Source: Conchocele bisecta (lineage: Eukaryota; Mollusca; Bivalvia; Lucinida; Thyasiridae). Taken from it: a stretch of DNA of 64,000 bases. Both the position numbers and the translations under genes were made by a program. The stretch's first letter is position 1. Every line of letters starts with the position of its first letter. The notes under the pieces are model-generated. The model was given only the letters and a program-made list of their open reading frames with translations. It did no database searches and was not told the origin of the DNA. Below, one piece after another: positions 57,801 to 64,000 of the stretch. The DNA is taken from NCBI GenBank assembly GCA_029237695.1, contig CM055265.1, forward strand, positions 115,232,067 through 115,296,066. Direction: 5' to 3'.

Positions 57801-60280
57801 TCTGACACAATTGGACTTTTTGGTTTGTTTGTTTATTGGTGTTTTAACGGCCTATCAACAGCTAAGGTGGGTCAACACTCACTCAGGCGTTCGATCACGT
57901 AATACTATATATCCTGCTGCATTGGGGGGGGGGGGGGGGAAATCCCAAAATAAAAAGAAATCTGAATAATTACATCGAGATAAATATATATTCAGCCCTG
58001 AAATTAGAATTACCTCTAGCAAAGTATACTTTGAGGGAGAAATTTTCAATTTTAGGATAAATTTATTAATTTTTATTATACTGAATTTATTACATTGGCT
58101 GTGATAATGTAATAAATTCAGTATAATAATTCTGCATTCTTTTAATCAACAAATATATGCAGTGGTTATTTCTATATGAAATAATGCATTTCAGGAAAAA
58201 TAAATGATTACTCCCTCAAAGTATACTTTGCTAGAAAAGTATACTTTGCAATGTTGGTGAAATAGGCTACTGGTGCCAGGTCCAGACCACACCAAAGTCA
58301 CTTGGCCGCTTCCCCTAATATAGGATTGCGAATAATCGTAATACGCACATAATGGGTATACCCAGATTCAACTGTCGCATACGTAAAATGCTGTGCTATT
58401 AAAAGTACATGCCCACTCAGTAGGCACATAATGTTCTGTATATCAGAGACATCATCTGAGACATTTCCTGGCAAACTAAACATTCATTCACCATTTTCCC
58501 ATGTATTGATTGGCATTATTATACATTTTATATCAGACTAAAATTTCCACACTGATATCAAGCGTGATAACCGTGTTTCCTTAAAATGTTAACGGACATT
58601 GGTATTTATTCTCTGTATTTATTTTTTGATGTGCAATGATCATACTTTATAATGTGTTGAAAATACTATTTTTCATGTGACACATTTAATTTGTATAAAT
58701 AATTAAAAAATATCATAACTCATTTGCATATGAAAATAGCCTGATACCACCGTGGGTAACTATCAGTAAAATAAATATTACTAAATGATTATATCTGTAT
58801 AGTGAGCACGCGTAATTTTTAGAACTGGTGGAATAGTGACACAATTATACACTTATTTAAATTTGATAAAGAACATTTTGTGCCTACTGCGTGGGCATGT
58901 ACCTGTCAGGGGCGTAGCCAGGGACACATTTCTGATACGCACACATATCAAATGGTAGAACATTGGGTGAGCATGGCTCACTCGTCGACCTAGCGAAATG
59001 ATGGAGAGTGCTAGGGGGGTCCGGGGGCATGACCCCCCGGATTTTTTTTGAAACGGAGATCCTATCTAACGCGTTTTCCTGCATTATTTACGGCACCATT
59101 TGTTTTGTAATCGACATGTACGTTTGATACAAAATGCGTTCTGTTCCAGACTCAATAGCAACCCCCCCCCCCCCACCACCAAAAGATTTTATTGCATATT
59201 TCGAAAAATAAGCCTTTTATTTTTTAATTCTTTTATTTTTTCTCGTGCGTATGCCTGGCTACGCCACTGCCTGTAATGTCTGTACAGTTTCCAACATTCC
59301 AGTTGCCTGATACATGTGATATGGAATAATTCCATATCACATGTATCAGGCCACTGGAATGTTGGAAACTGTACAGATATGGATATAATGCTGTTTGGTA
59401 GAAACATGATGGGTGTTTCAATACCTTGATGCAAGTTGATAGCGAACAGTGCAGAAGCTGGTCATGCAGGCCTGTGTCTACTCTGTTGCAAATGTAATAA
59501 GCCCATTTAACCAGGCTCTGCCACAAATACAGTCTATGCTCGTTTACTCAAAGTCCAGGGGACTAAGGAAAATACTTTGAGTTAACGAACATTTGAGATA
59601 ATGGGAGTTATTACGTATATTGGAAAACATGTACTTGGTACCAAGAATTTGACTTTGAGTTATCAGTAGTACCCTTTCAACACCACAGGCCTGTATAGTG
59701 GTATTGACAAAAAGTGGAGATTCAGGTGAGTCGGCTCGTGACGAGCCGTCTCCTCAGGATCTTCACTTTTTGCAAGTAATTTTCATATTTTTGATAACAA
59801 AAACACCTTTTTTCATAAATGGCCTAATCTGAAAATCATTTTGTGACGAGTGGATTGGTTGCACAATTAACATATCAATGTCCATTCCAGTTTCTTGGGG
59901 GTGAACGGGTTAAGAGAGTTTGAGCTAACAAGTGTAGACTGTATGTTTATGGTACTTTATTATACATTCCAGTTCGAGAGCAGGTTATGGGAGGATCACA
60001 GTCTCACTTTGGCGTTGCCGGGCCGTACAACTGCACGGTGGCATTCATGTCCGAGTGTACGTCACTCGGCAAGTGCAAGCAGGCGTGTAAATCCATGGGC
60101 TCGGCGAAGATGCGCTGGTTCCACGACGGCTGCTGCCAGTGTATCGCGGACACGTGTATAGACTATGGGCTTAATGATCCACAGTGTCTCCGGTGTCGGA
60201 CGGAGGATGAGGACGCAGAGGAGGAGCAGGGGGAGATCAGCAAGGATGAAGGCGAGATTGACGGGCGGAGGGAGGTGTAG
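39581..60280 (+). CDS. TWSG1: Twisted gastrulation BMP-binding protein (three coding exons)
   Basis: Secreted modulator that in animals binds BMPs and chordin in the extracellular space. Coding pieces 39601-39814, 48411-48593 and 59973-60280 join in phase 1 at both junctions to give 705 nt, 234 residues plus stop, close to the vertebrate length of about 223. Residues 1-21 form a signal peptide (MKQASILCFLCLVGAVCIVEA). The N-terminal Cys-rich domain follows: CNDAICASLVSRCQLIQACRC, CPCCGDCQLC, ECCSCVG. The middle exon holds PMPELEDSIF and DPIPELFNALTEE, the usual linker. The C-terminal domain has NCTVAFMSECTSLGKCKQAC, KSMGSAKMRWFHDGCCQCI and CIDYG. Sequons NKT and NCT are visible. An acidic tail (EDEDAEEEQGEISKDEGEID) extends past the last Cys pair. 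The upstream acceptor shows a separate 5' UTR exon outside the region I could trace. Introns of 8.6 and 11.4 kb are filled with MITEs. Confidence 0.93.
39857..40423. repeat. Fold-back MITE family W, well preserved, in TWSG1 intron
   Basis: About 567-bp palindrome starting 42 bp after the exon-1 donor: GAAAGCTGCCCAAATTTTAC ... GTAAAATTTGGGC-like complement and TTTCGTG. Central perfect hairpin around GAAGATGTCTATGGGGATTT near 40222-40262. Confidence 0.8.
40424..41429. other. Intronic stretch with family Y and pearl-start fragments
   Basis: 40430-40640 resembles the family K/Y element (ATCATGCTTCTAACAAGC, CATAAGATAAACCATGTGAT). 40685-40730 is a CCCCCCGCAACTG..GTGGGGGTGGTATA hairpin similar to pearl-like starts. 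The remainder is unassigned. Confidence 0.45.
41430..42440. repeat. Pearl-like tandem array, diverged
   Basis: About six units of 160-180 bp with AAAACTTAACATCAGAGAAA, ACTTCTATTTCCTTCATC, TTTCACACATGCATTCCTGT and CCCAAGGTCAAGGTC. Only the last unit (near 42310) matches the 8.6-12.7 kb core closely (CTTGCTCGGATCTGCTTCAC). Confidence 0.75.
42558..42755. repeat. MITE family F hairpin, copy 2
   Basis: CACAGGTTGAAGTAACGGAC to TTGGTCCGTTA with centre CCATATAGACTTAAGTCTAT; the right arm is partly degraded. Confidence 0.75.
42946..43361. repeat. MITE family S, copy in TWSG1 intron 1
   Basis: TAATTCCAGCACAAAAATAT start, single-copy arm, then a fold-back with GGAATGAATGGCCTTTTTGT and complement, and a loop rich in A and T near 43240. 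Ends CATTCATTCCTAT. Confidence 0.75.
43536..43942. repeat. TIR family J, copy with 6-bp target duplication
   Basis: Inverted ends CAGGGCTCCAGATAAG and ...CTTATCTGGAACCCTG. Flanks CAAGTA and CAAGAA. Central palindrome GGCATTTCATTAGAATTGTC / complement. Copy 2 is at 51840-52237. Confidence 0.75.
44880..45780. repeat. Tandem units of about 145-300 bp with oligo-T blocks
   Basis: Four copies of TTACATTTCCGTAAACTGTG, TTGAAAATATTGTGGCA and TATGTAGATAAATATAGGAC followed by AAAAATTCTGGGCTCCAGTA and T-rich filler. Confidence 0.75.
45786..45870. repeat. Hairpin inside the Helitron-like element
   Basis: CAATTATTGACTAGTGAGCC / GGCTCACTAGTCAATAATTG with inner arms ATAGAATAT; near-perfect. Confidence 0.7.
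46029..46686 (+). mobile_element. Nested pearl-like element, complete
   Basis: 658 bp. Start TTATGCCCCACCACGATAGT with GGAGGGGGCAT forming the 5' hairpin, GTCC microsatellite, about two core units (GCCCAGGGTCAAGGTCACAT), then AAAGCGATATGTGGGACATC, hairpin GTGTTCTATGAACAC and ATTTTCTAG. It interrupts a ~195-bp unit between GGAATATT(G) and TTTAT(T)AAACTT; intact units read GGAATATTTTTATGAAACT. Confidence 0.75.
47392..47755. repeat. MITE family Y split by a Tigger-like MITE
   Basis: Inverted ends GTGACTAGAGAAATGGGGCT and ...AGCCCCATTTCCCCAGTCAC; the element at 47498-47705 sits inside at a TA. Confidence 0.7.
47498..47705. repeat. pogo/Tigger-like MITE with TA duplication
   Basis: CAGTTGAACCTCTCTAAACC ... 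GGTTTAGAGAGGTTCCACTG flanked on both sides by TA (47496-47497 and 47706-47707). The CAGT.GAACCTCT-type TIR and TA target fit pogo/Tigger. Confidence 0.8.
48018..48372. repeat. MITE family S abutting the TWSG1 exon-2 acceptor
   Basis: TAATTCCAGCACAAAAATAT to CATTCATTCCTAT with fold-back arms GAATACTGGACGAGGCC / GGCCTTCGTCCAGTATTC. Flanked by an 18-bp direct repeat ATAAAGC(G/A)TAAATCTATA at 48000-48017 and 48373-48390, 17 of 18 identical. Confidence 0.8.
48411..48593 (+). CDS. TWSG1: TWSG1 middle coding exon
   Basis: 183 nt, acceptor TTTCCGCTGTCCCAG, donor TACG|GTGAGT. Encodes LCPMPELEDSIFKTSSIEIL through DILQNTKNEY. Phase 1 at both ends. A family S fold-back MITE ends only 38 bp upstream of the exon. 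Confidence 0.92.
48594..48969. other. Intron start with hAT-like and pearl-end fragments
   Basis: AGTGGCGTAGCCAGG at 48609 is one end of the GTAGCCAG MITE family without its partner. GACGCGGACATCTAG at about 48868-48882 looks like a pearl-like 3' terminus, preceded by CCGTACGTGCGTCC. Confidence 0.45.
48970..49180. repeat. TTAA MITE with perfect central hairpin
   Basis: TTAACCCTTTCCCTGTTTTG ... GAGGGGAAAGGGTTAA. The centre is AACATTGTGGGAAAAGGAGA / TCTCCTTTTCCCACAATGTT at 49080-49142. Confidence 0.8.
49198..49624. repeat. TIR family J2 with perfect 6-bp target duplication AGATCA
   Basis: Ends CAGAGCTCCAGATAAG and CTTATCTGGAGCTCTG; AGATCA on both sides (49192-49197 and 49625-49630). The interior is different from family J but related to 60603-60965. 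Confidence 0.8.
49737..49979. repeat. MITE family A, copy
   Basis: GGGGGCCATTTCACTAAACT to GAAATGGCCTCC with centre AGCATAGGCTGCATGCAGCC; one of the best preserved copies. Confidence 0.85.
49980..50389. other. Intronic stretch with half of family G
   Basis: 50199-50280 is one arm of the hAT-like family G (TGTGGAAGACTCGGACCTAG). Otherwise unassigned, with a short (TA)n at 50070. Confidence 0.5.
50390..50660. repeat. Two ~128-bp direct repeats
   Basis: AATCACCTGAGCATTTGTCA / AATCACCTGAACATTTGTCA, ACATGACCTTGACCTTTGTC and CTGAAACACTTTGCCATTTT occur twice. Confidence 0.7.
50673..51057 (+). repeat. Pearl-like element, degraded 3' end
   Basis: ATTCCCCACCATGTTGCATT start, CGTCAATCCTGTCCGTCCGT, two core units, CAAAGCGATATGTGGGGAAT and GTGTTTGATTAACACATTTT; the CTAG is changed to CTTC. 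Confidence 0.65.
51182..51450. repeat. MITE family U hairpin
   Basis: GACCACTCATTTGAACCGAC / GACGGTTCAAATGAGTGGT with loop TCGTC, and outer arms TTCTTCTCGAATGTATATG. Fragments of the same hairpin lie near 47280, 47870, 52530, 56240 and 61270. Confidence 0.65.
51534..51772. repeat. TTAA MITE family I, uninterrupted
   Basis: Ends in GGTCTATGGGTTAA. Arms CAGCACTTCAGAATCATTTC / GAAATGATTCTGAGGTGCTG. Gives the empty site of the Helitron-like element at 44194-47055. Confidence 0.75.
51840..52237. repeat. TIR family J with perfect 6-bp duplication CTGCTT
   Basis: CAGGACTCCAGATAAG ... CTTATCTGGAGCCCTG flanked by CTGCTT (51834-51839 and 52238-52243). Central hairpin GAATTGTCTCC..GGAGACAATTC. Confidence 0.8.
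52238..52854. other. Unassigned intronic stretch
   Basis: Only a family U fragment near 52527-52570 (CGTTTGAAATGTCTCGCTGT) and a family K fragment near 52735 are recognisable. Confidence 0.4.
52855..53130. repeat. MITE family K
   Basis: CTGTGATTGGAGAATGGGGG, then the palindromic GACCAGTGTAGAGCCAGATC / GATCAGGCCCTACACTG around CCTGCGCATCCGCGCAG. Related copies near 60330-60460 and 53885. Confidence 0.65.
53236..53446. repeat. TIR element with TTTATTCTAATA ends
   Basis: TTTATTCTAATACTAGCCCC on the left, GGGGGCGTTTATTAGAATAA on the right. Central hairpin CACATACGAAAGCCATTTAA / TTAAATGGCTTTTGTATGTG. Confidence 0.75.
53447..53743. other. Intronic stretch with ATGACGTCAC-type repeats
   Basis: AGTGCCTTCACGACGTCACT and AGTGCCTTCATGACGTCACT repeated in tandem at about 53551-53602, then ATGATGTTCATGACGTTCAT. 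The second copy contains the perfect CRE octamer TGACGTCA. No gene. Confidence 0.5.
53744..53881. repeat. Perfect 61-bp-arm hairpin
   Basis: GTTTGATCATGTCCAGCCGT ... AACTGTTTGAACCC and its exact complement, loop of about 13 bases containing AAGGCAGGCCTT. No mismatch seen in the arms. Confidence 0.85.
54582..54702. repeat. Hairpin at left edge of the insertion
   Basis: GGATATTCCATCGTACATTT, GAATAGCGGGAAATAATACA and complements; loop GTGTGCGTCGGCTTCCGC. The arms carry a few mismatches. Confidence 0.7.
54749..55115. repeat. 188-bp tandem duplication with CRE-like motifs
   Basis: GAGATTATAATCAATGAGTT ... GAGCGCATCACTCACATT occurs twice (54749 and 54938), about 95% alike. Each copy has AATGTGACGTCATGAAAACG, a perfect TGACGTCA, and TTTTCCCGCGTTTTGAC. 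Confidence 0.8.
55491..55793. repeat. MITE family C nested in family B
   Basis: TAGCCGATTTCACCAACATT to GATGAAATCAGCTA, with CAG before and CTG after. The empty version in 29408-29915 has a single CTG at this point (GTCTCTGATAT). Confidence 0.85.
55847..56405. other. Unassigned intronic stretch
   Basis: Contains a family U fragment at about 56230-56275 and no gene. Confidence 0.4.
56409..56690. repeat. MITE family C, CAG duplication
   Basis: TAGCCTATTTCACC ... GATGAAATCGGCTA flanked by CAG on both sides. The central palindrome is reduced to GATAATGTAATACATTC. Confidence 0.8.
56691..57039. other. Unassigned AT-rich intronic stretch
   Basis: Nothing recognised apart from short AT-rich palindromes. 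Confidence 0.35.
57100..57522. repeat. TIR element with TCACAGGCGATTGAA ends
   Basis: TCACAGGCGATTGAACTCCC and inverted GGGGACTTCAATCGCCTGTG. It has a GGGTGGG-rich tract near the right end and is interrupted at 57133-57417 by family C. Confidence 0.7.
57133..57417. repeat. MITE family C, CTG duplication, innermost insertion
   Basis: TAGCCTATTTCACCAACATT to GATGAAATCGGCTA, flanked by CTG at 57130-57132 and 57418-57420. The central palindrome TTACATTATCACAGCCATTT / complement is intact. Confidence 0.85.
57818..58395 (-). repeat. SINE-like retroposon split by a family C copy
   Basis: Reverse-strand copy: GTTTATTGGTGTTTTAACGG (complement of the 3' tail) at the left and CAGGTCCAGACCACACCAAA further on. 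Poly-G at 57926. Interrupted near 58015-58269. Confidence 0.7.
58015..58269. repeat. MITE family C, left end lost
   Basis: Starts inside the family at CTAGCAAAGTATACTTTGAG and ends GGTGAAATAGGCTA followed by CTG, which is the CTG of the SINE empty site (GATCTGGTGCCAGG). Confidence 0.75.
58404..58904. repeat. MITE family B, complete, inverted orientation
   Basis: AAGTACATGCCCACTCAGTA to GCGTGGGCATGTACC; same internal order as 29408-29915 read on the opposite strand. Confidence 0.8.
58907..59269. repeat. hAT-like MITE with 5-bp duplication CCTGT
   Basis: CAGGGGCGTAGCCAGG ... CCTGGCTACGCCACTG; CCTGT at 58902-58906 and 59270-59274. Poly-C tract near 59162. Confidence 0.8.
59282..59384. repeat. 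Near-perfect hairpin
   Basis: CTGTACAGTTTCCAACATTC, GATACATGTGATATGGAA and complements; only a few unpaired bases. Confidence 0.75.
59668..59913. repeat. Family D copy 60 bp upstream of TWSG1 last exon
   Basis: CCCTTTCAACACCACAGGCC ... GGTGAACGGGTTAA. The palindrome GATTCAGGTGAGTCGGCTCG / complement has diverged; the left TTAA is lost. Confidence 0.7.
59973..60280 (+). CDS. TWSG1: TWSG1 last coding exon
   Basis: Acceptor TTATTATACATTCCAG, stop TAG at 60278-60280. Encodes the C-terminal Cys-rich domain and the acidic tail. The GC content of the exon is visibly higher than its surroundings. No clear AATAAA follows in the next 300 bp; A-rich candidates appear only near 60700. Confidence 0.93.
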
Positions 60281-60602
60281 ATCTGATTTGTGATGGGATG
60301 GTTTGTCACAGTGACTGGATTTGGGCTTTTGGCATTTGCGACCAGTGTAGACCCAGATCAGCATTTGCGACCTGTGCAGACGCAGATTATCAACATGCGA
60401 CCAGTGTAGACCCAGATCAGCCTGCGCATGCGCAGTCTGATCAGGGACTGCACTGGTTGCACGCTCAGTCAATGAAACATCTGCATTGATCATGAAAAGA
60501 ATATTCTTATCTGACTGTTTGAGGGCAGTAACAGTTCAGGAGCTACACTGGTCACATAAGCCATAAGCCCTTTTTCTCCAGTCACGGTCATATGTGGGTC
60601 TG
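60281..60602. repeat. MITE family K cluster in the 3' flank of TWSG1
   Basis: GCGACCAGTGTAGACCCAGA occurs at about 60339 and 60399, followed by CAGCCTGCGCATGCGCAGTC palindrome and GTCACATAAGCCATAAGCCC ... TTTCTCCAGTCACGG. May be part of the TWSG1 3' UTR. Confidence 0.55.
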
Positions 60603-60965
60603 CAGAGTTCCAGATAAGCTTTGTATCTGAAGAGTATTATACCCCCAATTGCAAATTCAATGCGTATTTTACTTTTACAAATGCATACTTGATTTTCTTC
60701 CTTATTAAATAGTGAACAAATAAAAACAAATAAAACAAATAAAACACATTTGAAAATTCACTTATTTGAGCTGCAAAAAGCAAACAATGTTTGCTTTTTG
60801 CAGCTCAATTTAGTAAATTTCAACTTCATTGCAATATTTTCACTACTCCATTTGTGTGTTTTCACATTGGTCTGAGCATTTTGGACTCCTACGTTTGATG
60901 TCAATGCATATTCTGCTAAAATAGGTGCGTAAAATACGACAATACGCAACTTATCTGCAGCTGTG
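60603..60965. repeat. TIR family J2 with perfect 6-bp duplication GGTCTG
   Basis: CAGAGTTCCAGATAAG ... CTTATCTGCAGCTGTG flanked by GGTCTG (60597-60602 and 60966-60971). Internal hairpin AAGCAAACAATGTTTGCTT. Confidence 0.8.
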
Positions 60966-60971
60966 GGTCTG

Positions 60972-62474
60972 TGTTTATAAACTTTCTGTGTTCGAATCTC
61001 GTTCTCGAAATCAGGAAGTTGGATAATCTGGGTCAACACTGGGCCCTTGATTAGAAAACTTTCTATGATTGTTTGTTTCAACTCAAAATCAGGAAGTTTC
61101 ATTGGACAAGGCTAAGAACCTGAACCAATCAAATTTTGATTTTGAGAATTAGATTCAAGTACATTCTTACAATGTGTATTAACCTAATACATGTGGAATA
61201 CACGTACATGTATACGGGTACAAAAAACGTTTTTCGTCACAAATTTTCTTATTTTCGTTCTTGTATTTGTTGTCACCCCTCATTTGAGGGGCAGTTCAAA
61301 TGAAGGGTTACAAGATACTGGTATAATTCTGTGCATAAATTAGAGAAATCATTTTTTTTTCGTGAAAATAATGTGTATTCTAAGCATGTAATTAGTTAAT
61401 TACAGACTGTGATTGCGAAGACAATGAAGCCCGGTTTTATCTAATGTTGGCCCGCTTCATTATTGGGATGGATCTTCATGGATTGAGAGTTCATTATTTG
61501 CGTTTTGTCCATTTGTCAAGTGAACACACCACACCGTATAACATGCTATCGCGGCTGCAGTTGTTGCCACAACAACAGTCGGTTGTGTAAATTACTAAAA
61601 TGTGAGGTCTGTGAATCATCACCCATAACTAGTTAACCCCATGGAATTTTGGAGCACATTTTTAGCTAGCAGTTACAGACTTGAATGTACTCTACATGGC
61701 AGAAAAAACATATTCTCTTACCATGTCTAATATATGCATTTTGTCATCTGAAAATGATGACATGAAAAAAATGAGACAATTGATTGACATTGACCCATTA
61801 AATCAGCAGCAACATTTCATATTATTACGTACTTTCGTTTCCCATCGAAACACAATGAAACGCAATCCGTCAATATTTTGTCCATATTAACATCTCGTCA
61901 GTTCATATTGGTCAGTACTGGAACTATGTTTCACCTCGCAAAATAGTTCCTCCTGAAAAACCACCACTAATTTGTTTGTTTTATTTACATTGTGTATATA
62001 AAGTCGCGCAATATCGCACGCTGTGGAACTCGTGCAAATATCCATATACAAATCAAATAATCTGTAACTACAATACTATAATATGTTCATTTTTGTATAT
62101 AACTGCAACCGTGATAGCACTTTGTATAGTGTGACACTGCAGTTACGTGTTGTAGCAATACTTATATGTATGTATAGTTGATCTTGTTATTGTATTAATT
62201 TTGCATACTAGTATGCAAGTAAGTCTGTCATTAAGATTTACTCGAAATGTATTTGGCAGTAGCCTTGTATTGCTTTTTTTCAGAATTCATATGATGCATA
62301 TGAATAATCTAAAAAAAACACACAGTTAAAATGAGTTTGTGTTTGCTAAAATTAGTTCAGTAGATATATATGTAGTATGGTCAGAATTGCAATTTGGTTC
62401 CGCGTTTACACGTTTATTTCTCATTTTCATTGAGATCGATTGTAATTTGTGCCAAAACATGAAGTATAAGAATG
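60972..62474. other. Largely unassigned intergenic stretch
   Basis: A short direct repeat AATCAGGAAGTT (61010 and 61088) and a family U hairpin fragment near 61272-61305 are the only recognisable items. No gene; open stretches are short and unrecognised. Confidence 0.4.
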
Positions 62475-62714
62475 TTAACCCTTTCAACACCACAGACCTC
62501 TATAGAGACAATGTTTGCAAACAGTGCAGATCCAGATGAGCCGGCTCGTAATGAACCGTCTCATCAGGATCTCCACTGTTTGTTAATAATTTTAAACGTC
62601 GTACAGATTACCCTTTTAGAAGAATGGGATAATTTGAATGAACAAAATTAATGAAATAGCATGAAACATTGGCATGGAACATCCCATTAAGTTACTTGGT
62701 GTTGAAAGGGTTAA
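62475..62714. repeat. piggyBac-like MITE family D, complete
   Basis: TTAACCCTTTCAACACCACA ... TTGGTGTTGAAAGGGTTAA, 240 bp with TTAA on both sides. Confidence 0.85.
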
Positions 62715-62719
62715 TACTG

Positions 62720-62928
62720 TTAACCCTTTGAACCCGAAAGCCGGCTATATGCAAACAGTGCAGATCCAGATGAGCCGGCTCGTAACGAGCCGTCTCATCA
62801 GGATCTGCACTGTTTGAAAGTAATTTTCATATTTTTGAGAACAAAAAATATCCCCTTTTTATAAATGGAATAGTTTGAAACATTGGCATGGAACATCCTA
62901 TTAAGTTACTTGGTGTTGAAAGGGTTAA
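62720..62928. repeat. piggyBac-like MITE family D, second copy in tandem
   Basis: TTAACCCTTTGAACCCGAAA ... GGTGTTGAAAGGGTTAA, separated from the previous copy by five bases. Palindrome GCAGATCCAGATGAGCCGGC / complement. Confidence 0.85.
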
Positions 62929-63045
62929 ATACATTTTCAACCATGTGTAGTGTTTTATTGCACATTCCATCAGGTTCAACTAAACGTTTTCCAAGCATCC
63001 CGTTTCCATTAAATATAACATGTTTTATGAATGGGTTACACAGTT

Positions 63046-63121
63046 AAACGCTTTCCATTACAAACATATTATTGGTGAACAATGTTCACCAATAACATGT
63101 TTGTAATGGAAAGCGTTTACT
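63046..63121. repeat. Near-perfect hairpin
   Basis: TAAACGCTTTCCATTACAAA, CATATTATTGGTGAAC and complements, with a 2-base centre. Confidence 0.8.
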
Positions 63122-63638
63122 GAACATTATATTATTTTACCCAGTAAAATAAAAACTGACATTCATTGGTCGAACAATATGATTTGACCTTACTGATTGC
63201 TGTCTGTGTAATGACACAATGTGCAAACGTCCCACAATATAAATTTATTATCATAAAGCGTTCGAGTCACCCCATTTTCATTGCATTTACAAGCGTTATC
63301 AGCTCGGAATTAAAGCGGAATTCTGACGATCGTAATAGAAGTGCTTTTAAATAATTATTAGCTGTAAGTGCTTTTAATACATTATAATTATCTATTAATA
63401 TATTTATCGCAATAGAAAGCTTAATTAGTATGTTTTAATAGATTGAATTTGTAGGACATTGTTTATCATACGTCATGCATATATTTTTTATGTTTTATAT
63501 CATTGTTACATACGTTACTTAAAAATCATAATACACCTATAAATATAATTATGGCTGTGGCTGGAGAAGTGGGGCTTATGACATTTATAGCCATCCTGCA
63601 TGTAGCATATGATTTGCTAGGGCCCTTACGTATGCAGC
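63122..63638. other. Unassigned AT-rich stretch
   Basis: Contains a family K end fragment near 63550-63585 (GGCTGTGGCTGGAGAAGTGG). No gene. Confidence 0.4.
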
Positions 63639-63641
63639 CTG

Positions 63642-63944
63642 TAGCCCATTTCACCAACATTGCAAAGTATACTTTTCTAGCAAAGTATACTTTGAGGGAG
63701 AAATTTTCAATTTTGGGATAAATTTATTATTTTTTATTATACTGAATTTATTACATTATCACAGCCAATTTGGCTGTGATAATGTAATAAATTCAGTATA
63801 ATAATTCTGCATACTTTTAATCATCAAATATATGCAACGGTTAGTTCTATATGAAATAATGCATTTTGGGAAAAATAAATGATTACTCCCTCAAAGTATA
63901 CTTTGCTAGATAAGTATACTTTGCAATTTTGATGAAATACGCTA
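63642..63944. repeat. MITE family C, CTG duplication
   Basis: TAGCCCATTTCACCAACATT to GATGAAATACGCTA, CTG on both sides (63639-63641 and 63945-63947). Central palindrome TTACATTATCACAGCCAATT / complement intact. Confidence 0.85.
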
Positions 63945-64000
63945 CTGATCAGAATCTATATTGTTTGTCATGACATGGCAGATTTTTTACTGAATTAATA

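Overview
This is a eukaryotic, AT-rich, repeat-dominated genomic window. It most likely comes from a bivalve mollusc. That inference rests on pearl-type Helitron-derived elements with about 165-bp tandem cores, SINE-like retroposons whose 3' tail reads ...CTTAGCTGTTGATAGGCCG-TTAAAC, very abundant hairpin MITEs, and an animal-type twisted gastrulation gene. There are no bacterial-style operons, no rRNA, no CRISPR and no convincing free-standing tRNA gene.

Host genes occupy very little of the window. (1) A plus-strand twisted gastrulation (TWSG1) gene has three coding exons at 39601-39814, 48411-48593 and 59973-60280. All junctions are phase 1 and have GT-AG borders, giving a 234-residue secreted BMP modulator; its two introns (8.6 and 11.4 kb) are packed with transposons. 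(2) A minus-strand gene has three exons at 17147-16671, 15801-15559 and 14895-14480, again all phase 1. It encodes a LamG/concanavalin-like module followed by a PAN/apple-like Cys domain, and its 5' end was not found. (3) A short minus-strand exon-like segment (33945-33874, 72 nt, GT-AG bordered, phase 1-1) could belong to gene 2 or to another gene.

Almost everything else is mobile DNA. From left to right: hairpin MITEs and SINEs (1-8.5 kb); a 4.1-kb pearl-like tandem array with a nested copy (8.6-12.7 kb); the LamG-PAN gene (14.5-17.1 kb); MITEs, minisatellites and a TAATTA palindrome array (17-24.5 kb); a roughly 4-kb long-TIR element (24.6-28.6 kb); two Mutator-like elements sharing termini and 9-bp target duplications (30.9-33.9 and 34.9-37.3 kb), one holding a broken non-LTR reverse transcriptase and the other a transposase-like exon; TWSG1 exon 1 (39.6 kb); a 2.9-kb Helitron-like element with another nested inside it (44.2-47.1 kb); TWSG1 exon 2 (48.4 kb); a dense MITE field (48.6-59.9 kb); TWSG1 exon 3 (60.0-60.3 kb); and further MITEs to the end.

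The window works as a natural insertion laboratory. Because families recur and nest in one another, empty sites and target-site duplications can be read directly: A^T insertion without duplication for the Helitron-like elements, CWG for a Harbinger-like hairpin family, TTAA for piggyBac-like MITEs, TA for pogo/Tigger-like MITEs, and 5, 6, 8 and 9 bp for other TIR families. All family assignments are from reading the sequence; none was checked against a database.
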